From PALSA-1006 sp037140475 (GTDB lineage: Bacteria; Pseudomonadota; Gammaproteobacteria; Burkholderiales; Gallionellaceae): a stretch of DNA of 61,929 nucleotides. The notes beneath the pieces are model-generated. The model searched no databases, was not told the DNA's origin, and saw only the letters and a program-made list of their open reading frames with translations. This document shows positions 16,663 to 25,700 of this stretch, piece after piece. How positions within the stretch are numbered: position 1 is the first letter of the stretch; every line of letters starts with the position of its first letter. The position numbers and the translations under genes are program-made. The stretch lies in contig JBAXEJ010000007.1 in NCBI GenBank assembly GCA_037140475.1, forward strand, positions 1 through 61,929. The letters are read 5' to 3'.

Positions 16663-17403
16663 ATGAAAATCCTATTCACTATCGCAATTATTTTGATGCC
16701 TATCCTCAGCTGGGGGCTTGAGCAAATTTCACCGGCAACGCCATCGATAACCGTCACGGGCGTCGTGCAGGAAGTCATTGATGTAGAAAATTTTACCTAT
16801 CTAAATCTCAAAACCAAAGAAGGTGATGTTTGGGCTGCGATTATTAACGCCAGCATTAAAAAAGGATCTCAAGTCACCCTTGAAAATGTGACCGTGATGA
16901 AAAATTTTGAGAGCAAAGCACTAAAGAAGACTTTTCCTACCGTTTTATTTGGCTCAATAAAATCTGCCGATAGCGTCAAGCCTTCATCGCTTGGAATTGA
17001 AAAGTATATGGCGATCGCACATCCTGCCTTGGCAAGTCCGAAAACAATTCAAACTCAAAATACCCCGCCAACGGGCATTGACGACAAGATTCCCAAAGTG
17101 ATAGGTCAAAATACTTTCACAGTCGCAGAAGTCATTACGAAAAGTGCTGCGCTCAAAGGAAAGCCAGTCCTCATTAGAGGAAAAGTTGTGAAATATAACG
17201 CTGGAATTATGGGTAAAAACTGGATTCATCTGCGTGATGGGTCGGGCAATGAGACTTCAAATTCAAACGACATTCTTGTCACGACAGACGCCCAAACTCA
17301 GCTAGGCGAAGTTGTAACAGTGAAAGGGATTGTTGCAATTGACAAAGATTTTGGTGCTGGCTATTCGTATAAGGTGTTAGTCGAAGAAGCTACGCTGCAG
17401 TGA
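16663..17403 (+). CDS. Exported OB-fold protein (NrfJ-like)
   Basis: 246 residues with a signal peptide (FTIAIILMPILSWG). Two small beta domains are visible: one at about 27-110 (TVTGVVQEVIDVENFTYLNL) and one at about 155-245 (LIRGKVVKYNAGIMGKNWIH followed by LRDGSG). The KVVKxNxGIMGxNWIHLRDGSG pattern occurs in exported OB-fold proteins associated with cytochrome and nitrite-reductase loci. It follows cusF by 70 bp and could share its transcript. Function is unknown; metal or ligand binding in the periplasm is a guess. GGAG lies upstream of the ATG. Confidence 0.7.
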   Translation: MKILFTIAIILMPILSWGLEQISPATPSITVTGVVQEVIDVENFTYLNLKTKEGDVWAAIINASIKKGSQVTLENVTVMKNFESKALKKTFPTVLFGSIKSADSVKPSSLGIEKYMAIAHPALASPKTIQTQNTPPTGIDDKIPKVIGQNTFTVAEVITKSAALKGKPVLIRGKVVKYNAGIMGKNWIHLRDGSGNETSNSNDILVTTDAQTQLGEVVTVKGIVAIDKDFGAGYSYKVLVEEATLQ

Positions 17404-17432
17404 TATTTTTAGCGAAGAATTAGCTCGTAAAA

Positions 17433-17456
17433 GAGCCCGCTCTCACAAGCGGGCTC
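17433..17456 (-). terminator. Bidirectional terminator between the OB-fold gene and hemG
   Basis: GAGCCCGC and GCGGGCTC form an 8-bp GC-rich stem with an 8-base loop between convergent genes. On the minus strand it is followed by TTTTAC, so it serves hemG better than the plus-strand gene. Confidence 0.7.
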
Positions 17457-17491
17457 AAGCTAGAATCACCATAAACCCCTCATGACAAAGG

Positions 17492-18019
17492 CTACATCTT
17501 TACGATCGTTCGAGCAAAGTCGTCTACTTTATTCCAATCCGTAAAATCGATGACTGCATCTCTATGTGTCGGGCCATGTGTCATCCACATAATGAACCTG
17601 ATCATCAGGCGATCAAGGAAACGGTAACTTGGATAATCAATCTTGCCTGCAAACACCGCTAAGTTTTTAGGGCGCCAATCTATCTTGCATAAAAATTTAT
17701 TCAGATAGGGATTCGTTTCAGGAGTGCTTTTTTCTGGCTTGCGTGCAACCACGTTTACCGAAAAAAAAGCGTTGGGTTTGCTCTCCAAAACCGCCTGATT
17801 TCTTTCAATGAATTCAATTACCCGCGGACTATGCCTACCGTAACGAATGCTGGCGCCAATGACAATCTTGTCGAATGAGCGCGGATCAATTTTTTCTACT
17901 TCTTTCAAGTCCACCAAGCTCACCTGGTTATGCGCTTGTTCATTAATTGCCATCAGCTGCTGGCATATTTCAAGCGTGTGGCCATCAGTGGTTGAATACA
18001 GAATGAGAATATTTGCCAT
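17492..18019 (-). CDS. hemG: Menaquinone-dependent protoporphyrinogen IX dehydrogenase
   Basis: 175 residues. A flavodoxin-like FMN-binding N-terminus (ILILYSTTDGHTLEICQQL) and the HemG-specific C-terminal part (IRFIMWMTHGPTHRDAVIDF followed by TDW) identify it. HemG oxidises protoporphyrinogen IX to protoporphyrin IX, the penultimate step of heme synthesis, passing electrons to quinone. The gene lies 46 bp downstream of bphP, in the same direction as bphO and bphP, so the three probably share a transcript. That would place a heme-making enzyme with the heme-degrading enzyme that supplies the phytochrome chromophore. Confidence 0.92.
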   Translation of the reverse strand: MANILILYSTTDGHTLEICQQLMAINEQAHNQVSLVDLKEVEKIDPRSFDKIVIGASIRYGRHSPRVIEFIERNQAVLESKPNAFFSVNVVARKPEKSTPETNPYLNKFLCKIDWRPKNLAVFAGKIDYPSYRFLDRLMIRFIMWMTHGPTHRDAVIDFTDWNKVDDFARTIVKM

Positions 18020-18065
18020 CAGTCGTATCCGATTAACTTACAAAATTCCGAGCCAAGATTGACGA

Positions 18066-21000
18066 TTACCTCTGCTCGTAGGAACCCAGTTTTAAGCATC
18101 GAGTGATATCCACAACATTCAGCGGTTTATCATAGAAGTAGCCTTGAATAATTTTTGCGCCCACAGAGGCCAGATAGTCACGCTGCAACTTCGACTCAAC
18201 GCCTTCCACCACCACCTCTACCTTAAAGTTTTCGCCGAGTGATAAGATCGTTTTGACGATGGCCGCATCTTGTTCGTTATCTGGAAGGTGGTCGATAAAA
18301 CTCTTGTCAATCTTAAAGCAGGTGATGGGGAAATTTTTGAGATGTCCAATCGAAGAATAGCCGGTACCAAAATCATCAATCGAAAGCGAAATGCCTAGTT
18401 CACGAAGTTGACGCATGATCGGCCCAACCTGACTCTCTTGGGCAAGCGCCCCTTCGGTCAACTCTAGCTCCAGATGCGACGCGGCTAAACCATGTTCCGC
18501 CAAGGTGCGCTGAATAAACTCCACCAACTCATCGTTAAACTGGGCTGGCGCGACATTCACCGCCACTCTTGGGAAGGGAACCCCTTCTTTTTTCCAAAGC
18601 GCCATTTGAATACAGGCGGCTTGAATCACCCATTTGCCAATCTGATTAATCAAACCTAATTCTTCTGCCAAAGGGATAAAGGCTGCAGGACTTAATTGGC
18701 CGCGTACAGGATGATTCCAGCGGATTAGCGATTCTAGTCCAACTATCTCACCCGTATCCGGTTTAACCTGTGGCTGAAAATGCAGCACAAACTCATTTAA
18801 GCGTAACGCACGATTAATCTCACTCACGATCTCAAAGCGCTGCTTAGTAACATCGGCCTGATGCTCCGTAAAGAATGCGTAGCCATTACGTCCACTCTCT
18901 TTCACACGATACATAGCGGTATCAGCGGCCTTAACCAGATCGGTCGTATTGTCTGCGTCATCAGGAAAAATACTGATACCAACACTCAGCGTCGGTACTA
19001 ATTCATGCCCCTCAATAATCAGCGGTTGCTGCACCAACTCCATAATGCGGCGAACCACTTCTAGCGCAGAATCTTGATTTAGAACATGATCCATCGCCAA
19101 TACAAATTCATCTCCTCCCCATCGCGAGAGCAAGTCATGACTACGGCAAGCAGAAGATATTCGTGCGGCAAGCGCTTTTAAATACAAGTCACCGATTGCA
19201 TGGCCCAACGTATCGTTAATAATTTTGAAGCGATCCAGATCAATAAAGGCGACCGCCACTTTTTCGGTTCTAGCGCGGCGAGCCCGATCTAATGTGTAAT
19301 TCAGAAAATCGACAAATTTAGTTCGATTGGCAAGTCCTGTTAACGGGTCATGATTCGCCAAGTAATAAAGCCGCTCGTCTGCTTGCTTAGCCTTGGAGAT
19401 ATCGGTAAATACGTTGATGTAATTTTTGATTTTCCCTTGCTCATCAAAAATGGGGGTAATGCTGCCCCATTGCGGGAAAATTTCCCCATTTTTGCGGCGA
19501 TTCCATATTTCACCTGACCAATAATGGTGCTCACTAAGTGCCGTGTACATTGATTCATAAAAATTTTGTGTATGCACACCTGATCGAAGTAGCGTTGGCG
19601 TTTGTCCAATAGCTTCCTCAGCGCTATAGCCGGTAATGGAAGTAAAGGCCCGATTCACAGAAACGATTTTGCGTTTTTCATCAGTCACCAAAACGGCTTC
19701 TGCTGCCTCATTAATGATCGCCCTACTGGTTTGAGAAAGATCTTTCTCTTGCTCATTTTTCACCCTGAAAACAATCACTGCGCCATTTACCTGATCATCG
19801 CCACTCATCGGTGTGCAGGTATATTCAACACTCACCGCCTGCCCTTGCTTGTGCTTAAAGACCCCGTGAGCGAGGCCTCCACTGTGATGTGATTCGGAAT
19901 TAATGAGTGGGCAGGCTGCTGGATAACCGTTCAAAGGGTGACCACATTCACTTTGATGAAACAAGCTACAACAGGCTTGGCCAATCAATTGATCACTTGT
20001 AAAACCAAGCAGGTGACCAACACGATCATTGAGGTAAGAAATCATCCCTTTTTGATCGACACTAATTAATCCATCACCCGCAGCTTCGAGAATCCTCGTA
20101 TTACGGCGATGCAAGTCTTCGATGGCTAATTGGTAGGTATGACGCTGGGTCACGTCTCGACCATTAGCAATTATTTCGATTCGATCTTCTTTAGCGTTAA
20201 CAATTCGTTTGAGCGTATATTCAATCCACGTTTCTTTGCCTTTACCATGCAGAGGGCGAAATAAAACCTTGTCTGAGGAATTTTCATTTTGTAAATCTTG
20301 AACGGCATGCATAAAAGATTCGCGGTCCTCTGGAACAACAAAATCCAACACCGATTTCCCCACCATTTGATGGGATGCATAACCAAAAAGATTGACGCAG
20401 GCTAGTGACACGAAGGTGTAGAGATAATCCTCACCAAATCGAGCGACCATATCATTCGAGTTTTCGGCGATAAAACGATAGTTTTCCTCGCTTTCTGTGA
20501 GCGCGTGCTGCGTCAACACCTCAATAACAGATAGCGAAAGGGCGTGCGCCGCATCAATTTCCAGTTGCGTCCACGGATTTGATTTTCCTTTAAATATCTC
20601 CACCCACGTTTGAAATGACTCTCTAGGGGAAATCGACAATCGTCCCTGCTCATCCTTCACCAACTTTTCTGGACTTCCTGCCCATTTAATGGTTTTTGTA
20701 ATGCCAGAACGAAACCAAGCAATATAACTCTCATTTTTTGAATCGAGTGGCGCAACCATCAAACCACACAAGGCCCCTAGTTCAGTTTTTAATTCCGGAT
20801 TAAGCGCAGGTAAACTGTCAGTCTGAAATACATTTTGCTCAGGTTGAATCCGCAACCATTCTTCGATCTTTGCTTGCTGATCTTCAGTAGGCGTTTCTCC
20901 GACATGAATATGCTTGCCACGCAAATTGATAAGCGCACCATCGGCCCTCACGAGGGATAATAAATCACCGCGATATTCATCAATCACCGATTGAATGTCA

Positions 21001-22046
21001 CGTTGCTGTTTAATTTTTGAAGTAAGGTTTTCGAGCAGTGCGCGTATCTTTTGGTGATACTGCATCTGTTTTGCATTCTCAAGATTGGAAAGTTTCAGCG
21101 ACACCGTCTTTCCAATAAACTCATCTAATTCACGAATTCGTAACGGAATATATTTAGGCGTGAAATGATGACACGCGATCAGTCCCCACAAACGTTCATT
21201 TTGAATCAACGAAATTGTCAGTGTGGCGCACACACCCATATTGCGTAGATATTGCAAATGCACGGGCGAAAGTGCGCGAAATGCCGAGTAAGTCAGATCC
21301 AACGGTTGATTTGAGTGATTGTTTATCACTGGCTCAATTTCAATCGACACCGCATCCACATCGGCGATCAGTCGCACCAAGTTTTTGGTGTACAGTTCAC
21401 GAGCCTGAGGTGGAATGTCGGATGCGGGAAAGCGATTTCCCAGATACGATTCAGCGTCATCGGATTTACTTTCTGCAACGACTTCACCATCCCAATTACT
21501 ATCAAACTGGTACATCATTACTCTGTCATAGCCCGTCAGTAAGCGAACCTGCTCAACGACCTTTTGAGTGTATCGAGACAGATCGGCTTCCGCATCTAAC
21601 TGCCACAAAGAGTCACGAATGGGAATAAATAGTTTTTGAAATAAATCGCCTTGTCCCGCCACTTCCTGTTCGATTTCAACTAACCATTTCCCTTCCGAAT
21701 AGGAGACTTGCGCATCCAGCACCGCCGCTCTGCCTTTTTTGAGAATATTAAAGCTAGTAATCGCCGTCCGACGCCAATCATTTAACCCAATCAAGCTGTG
21801 AAGTTTTTGTGCCTCCTCTTCACCGACTAAAATCGCAAAGGGTTGGCCAACCAAAATGGCAGGGGTGTAATGAAACCACTCACCAATATTCTCACTCACT
21901 TGGGTAATGATGAGGCCATTCCCTTCGAGCACGAATAAAACCCCCATCGGCTGTATACGTCCAACTTGATGGATGCGCTCACGCTCACAATTCTTGAGCG
22001 CTTCTTCTATGGCGCTCAGTTTATTATTGATTTCAGACGTGCTCAT
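18066..22046 (-). CDS. bphP: Bacteriophytochrome with PAS, GGDEF and EAL output domains
   Basis: 1326 residues. GAGGAGG lies just upstream of the ATG at 22046, so the start is set there rather than 24 bases earlier. Order: N-terminal PAS with the chromophore Cys in NCERERIHQVGRIQPMG (Cys ~20), GAF with the PASDIPPQAR motif (about 215), PHY to about 500, three PAS domains (about 520-895), GGDEF (WGGDEFVLAMD) and EAL. The EAL motif reads ESL in VGLESLIRW; the catalytic Glu and DDFGTGYSS are kept, so phosphodiesterase activity remains possible. The protein should bind biliverdin covalently, sense red/far-red light and change c-di-GMP. Its start overlaps the end of bphO by 14 bases. There is no histidine kinase domain. 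Confidence 0.95.
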   Translation of the reverse strand: MSTSEINNKLSAIEEALKNCERERIHQVGRIQPMGVLFVLEGNGLIITQVSENIGEWFHYTPAILVGQPFAILVGEEEAQKLHSLIGLNDWRRTAITSFNILKKGRAAVLDAQVSYSEGKWLVEIEQEVAGQGDLFQKLFIPIRDSLWQLDAEADLSRYTQKVVEQVRLLTGYDRVMMYQFDSNWDGEVVAESKSDDAESYLGNRFPASDIPPQARELYTKNLVRLIADVDAVSIEIEPVINNHSNQPLDLTYSAFRALSPVHLQYLRNMGVCATLTISLIQNERLWGLIACHHFTPKYIPLRIRELDEFIGKTVSLKLSNLENAKQMQYHQKIRALLENLTSKIKQQRDIQSVIDEYRGDLLSLVRADGALINLRGKHIHVGETPTEDQQAKIEEWLRIQPEQNVFQTDSLPALNPELKTELGALCGLMVAPLDSKNESYIAWFRSGITKTIKWAGSPEKLVKDEQGRLSISPRESFQTWVEIFKGKSNPWTQLEIDAAHALSLSVIEVLTQHALTESEENYRFIAENSNDMVARFGEDYLYTFVSLACVNLFGYASHQMVGKSVLDFVVPEDRESFMHAVQDLQNENSSDKVLFRPLHGKGKETWIEYTLKRIVNAKEDRIEIIANGRDVTQRHTYQLAIEDLHRRNTRILEAAGDGLISVDQKGMISYLNDRVGHLLGFTSDQLIGQACCSLFHQSECGHPLNGYPAACPLINSESHHSGGLAHGVFKHKQGQAVSVEYTCTPMSGDDQVNGAVIVFRVKNEQEKDLSQTSRAIINEAAEAVLVTDEKRKIVSVNRAFTSITGYSAEEAIGQTPTLLRSGVHTQNFYESMYTALSEHHYWSGEIWNRRKNGEIFPQWGSITPIFDEQGKIKNYINVFTDISKAKQADERLYYLANHDPLTGLANRTKFVDFLNYTLDRARRARTEKVAVAFIDLDRFKIINDTLGHAIGDLYLKALAARISSACRSHDLLSRWGGDEFVLAMDHVLNQDSALEVVRRIMELVQQPLIIEGHELVPTLSVGISIFPDDADNTTDLVKAADTAMYRVKESGRNGYAFFTEHQADVTKQRFEIVSEINRALRLNEFVLHFQPQVKPDTGEIVGLESLIRWNHPVRGQLSPAAFIPLAEELGLINQIGKWVIQAACIQMALWKKEGVPFPRVAVNVAPAQFNDELVEFIQRTLAEHGLAASHLELELTEGALAQESQVGPIMRQLRELGISLSIDDFGTGYSSIGHLKNFPITCFKIDKSFIDHLPDNEQDAAIVKTILSLGENFKVEVVVEGVESKLQRDYLASVGAKIIQGYFYDKPLNVVDITRCLKLGSYEQR

Positions 22047-22620
22047 TGAGGGCCTCCTCAAATTTTTCAAATAGTTTGATTGCCGTAATTTCAGCTAATT
22101 TACATTCTGTTTCATCTCGCAAAATTGAGTTCGCGAATTGCCCAAACTCATTCCATAACAATGGCGTATTCTGTCCGTAGCCACTAAAAAATCGAGCGCC
22201 GCCTTCCCGCGTCAATCCCAAGTTGCTCTGCACATGCTTCAAAATCACTTGACCACCTAAAGTCGAGCCTTCAATTGGGTACAACAATCCAACCCACTCG
22301 CCCACAGATTTTATTTCTTGAATTTCGATTGCAGAGTCAGGCAAATAGTTTTTAGGATCTACTTTTAGATAGTCCAAATCTTCTTGCAACCAATGCTGCT
22401 TTACCCGAGTTGAATAATCGAACGGCAATGAATGCTGTGAAGCAAATTGCAAAATTTGCTTTTCTAGTTTTTTATAAAGCGGAAGATAAGTTGCTAAAAC
22501 GGCAATGTAAGATGCAAGCTGAAGGTCTTTTTTTAAAAGACCCAGCAACCGGGGATGATGATTAAGTCGAACGTGCATCGGATGAGTAGCCGACCTCAAT
22601 CGCGCGAGTACATTATTCAC
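22033..22620 (-). CDS. bphO: Heme oxygenase supplying biliverdin
   Basis: 195 residues with a GTG start preceded by AGGAGGAG. The N-terminal LRSATHPMHVRLNHHP carries the candidate proximal heme His, and YPIEGSTLGGQVILKHV corresponds to the conserved distal-helix region of bacterial heme oxygenases. The enzyme opens heme to biliverdin, CO and iron. Because its 3' end overlaps the bphP start, biliverdin supply and apo-phytochrome synthesis are coupled. Confidence 0.93.
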   Translation of the reverse strand: MNNVLARLRSATHPMHVRLNHHPRLLGLLKKDLQLASYIAVLATYLPLYKKLEKQILQFASQHSLPFDYSTRVKQHWLQEDLDYLKVDPKNYLPDSAIEIQEIKSVGEWVGLLYPIEGSTLGGQVILKHVQSNLGLTREGGARFFSGYGQNTPLLWNEFGQFANSILRDETECKLAEITAIKLFEKFEEALNEHV

Positions 22621-22664
22621 AACTCCTCCTAACCTACAGACACGACTCTATGGTCTTTGTCTTG

Positions 22665-22695
22665 AGTATACACTCACAAAATCAGTTTGCTTCAA
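22665..22695 (-). promoter_or_regulatory. Candidate sigma-70 promoter of the bphO-bphP-hemG operon
   Basis: On the minus strand TTGAAG is followed after 19 bases by TATACT, preceded by an extended TG. It lies about 45-75 bases upstream of the bphO start. The spacing is long, so it is a moderate candidate only. Confidence 0.4.
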
Positions 22696-22772
22696 CAATG
22701 GCGCCTGCGGTCCGACATGTCGGGCTGAAGCCTCACCCACAATGGATCTTGATCCCACTGGACAATCCGAGT

Positions 22773-25700
22773 TTATTGCTCGTGTGGGCCGCCTCCAGTG
22801 AAAAACAGATGGGCAAATTCTTTGGGATCAACCGGCTTACCGAGGAAATAGCCTTGGCCGCTATGACAACCAATTTCACGCAATAGATCTAACTGCTCTT
22901 GAGTTTCGATGGCCTCAGCGATTGTCTTCAAATTAAGCGCCGCACTGACACCTTGAATAGCCGTGGCGATCGCCTTGTCACTCTCATCCTCGATAATTCC
23001 GTCCACAAACTGATTCGGAATTTTGAGGAAAGAAATCGGGAATGTCTTCAGATATGACAAGGAGGAATAACCCGTGCCAAAATCATCTATGGCAATGGGA
23101 ATATCTTCCAATTCAATTTTGTGCAGTTTGCGGGCGATGTCTTCACTGCTGTTCATCAGTGTTCTTTCGGTAATTTCAATACCGATGGAACGGAGTGGTA
23201 AGTGAAATTTCTGCAATTGCCGTTTAATGATCGCCAATAAAGGTTGGCGCATCAGTTGTCGTGGCGCCACGTTCACAAACAGTGTGCCGGGTAATGGCGT
23301 GCCATCCTTGCGCCATTGATTCAATTGAGTTGCCGCCGTCTCAATGACCCATTCGCCAATCTCTAAAATGAGATCAGACTCTTCGGCTATCGGGATAAAC
23401 TCTGATGGAGAAATGTTTCCGTATATCTTGCTGTTCCAGCGTATCAATGCTTCCGCACCAATCAGTGTGCCAGTTTTCAATTCAAATTCCGGCTGGTAAA
23501 CCAATCTCAATTCATCGCCAGCAATCGCTTTGTGCAATGCATTTTCCAATTCGATGCGATGACTGATTTGCTCTTTTAAATCTGCTGTAAAGAATTGGAA
23601 GCTATCCTTGCCTTTGTCTTTTGCCTGATACATGGCCGAATCCGCATTTTTAATCAGTGTTTCCATATCCTCGGCATCTTTGGGGTAAACCGCGATACCA
23701 ATGCTAGCGGAGACAAAGGCCTGCTGATCTTTTATGAGATAGGGCTTGGAAATATGATCGAGAATACGCTGTGCAGTATTGGCAATCTGCGTTTCAGTCA
23801 CATCTTCTAACAACACATTGAATTCATCTCCGCCAATTCGCGCAACCGTATCTTCCCCACGGACACAGATACTGAGTCTTTCAGCAGCTTGTTGTAACAA
23901 TAGATCACCCGCTTCATGCCCCAAGCTGTCATTTACGTTTTTGAAGTTATCCAGATCAATGAACATCAGCGCAAATGTGCCACCTCGGCGTTTCGCCCGG
24001 GCATAAGTCTGCGCCATACGTCCTTTAAGTTCATTACGGTTGGGCAGCGAGGTCAATTCGTCATGCGTGACCATATACTCAAGCCGCTCTTGCGAAGCCT
24101 TAATGAGTGTAATGTCAGAGAAAATAGCAATGTAGTTGGTTAACACCCCTTTCTCATTCCGAACGGAATTGATGGTCAGCCATTCGAGATAGATGCTGCC
24201 ATTTTTATGGCGATTCCATAACTCGCCTTGCCACCAACCATGATTTTTTAACCCTTCCCACATCTCACGGAAAAAATTGGCATCCTGCTTACCAGAACTC
24301 AGTATTTTTGGCGTTTGGCCAATTACGTCGGAAGCGTCATATCCGGTCACTTTGGTAAAGGCAGGATTAACCTTGATGATGTTTTGATGGATATCGGTAA
24401 TGATAATCCCCTCGCTAGCGGCATCGAAAAAAGTAGCCGTCAATCTCTTCTGTTCATCTAACTCCCTACGCTGGGTAACGTTAATCATCTGACTGCATAC
24501 CGCTTTGACTGAGCCCTGATTGTCATTTAGCGGATAGCAAATGAAACTAAACCAGTATTTTTCTTCTCCGATAGTGATGAGCTCTTCAACCTCGATACGA
24601 GTTTTTTTATGCAGCACATCAAAGTGGAGTTTTTCAAACAAAGTCGCTATCTCATCAGGCAATATCTGTGTATCTGCTTTGCCGATAATTGCGCTTTGTT
24701 CTAGGTCGAATGTTCTTTCAAAGGCCGTGTTCACAAACTGGTAATGGCCCGCTGTATCTTTAATGCTGATGAGCATCGGCGAGTTTTGCATTACTCCGAT
24801 CAGTCGCTCTTGACTTGATACGGTGTCGTGCTGAGCGGTGATCAATTCGGTCTCGTCAATGAAAGTAATGATTACACCACCTAGTGTTTGATCCTGCGAG
24901 GTGTAGGGAAAACAAATCACGTTGTAGTGCTTGCCGCCAAAACCAATTTGCTGCTGCCGCTTAATGCCGTCGGCCATCGCCTTTCTTGCGGTATCCAACA
25001 CTTCGACAACCGGCAGAGAGAGTGCTGGAATCGACTTGCCGAGGGTGTGTAAACTGAATCCGAATAAAGTCGCGGCCTCTTTGTTATAGCGTTGCAAACG
25101 CAAATCCTGATCGAGTAACACCAACGAAAATCCGGTGCTGTTTTGCAGATTTTCCAGCTCAGTATTCACTAAGCTTAACTCGCCCCCCTTAACAATCAAC
25201 TCTTCATTGACCGTGGTTAGCTCTTCGTTAGTTGACTGGAGCTCTTCATTGGACGCTTCCAATTCCTCGTTGGAAGATTGGAGTTCCTCATTCGCCGCCT
25301 GCATTTCTTCGTTCAACGCCTGCAACTCCTCATTGGACGTTTCCAACTCTTCAATCACAGTCTGCAAATGCTCGCGGGTAGCAACCAACTCTTCTTCAAT
25401 TTCGCGACTATTTGCAGGCAGCTGATCCGAAAGGGGAGCATCACCTGTTTGCGTGTCCTGCAAGATAAAACTGATCAAAAATTGCTTTTGGTCATCACGC
25501 GACAGAACCGGATGTACTTCAATCTTGACGCTGTGACCTGATCTGTTTTTGACAGGGCGAACTCGTCCCATCGCGGTCGTGTGTTTGAGATCCGCATGGT
25601 GAATGAGGGTTTGAACTTCTGTGCGCCATTCACGGCGCAACAGTTGCGCTAGATTCATCTCAAACTTGCCCGATGGAAACTGCAAGAATGTTTGCATGTC

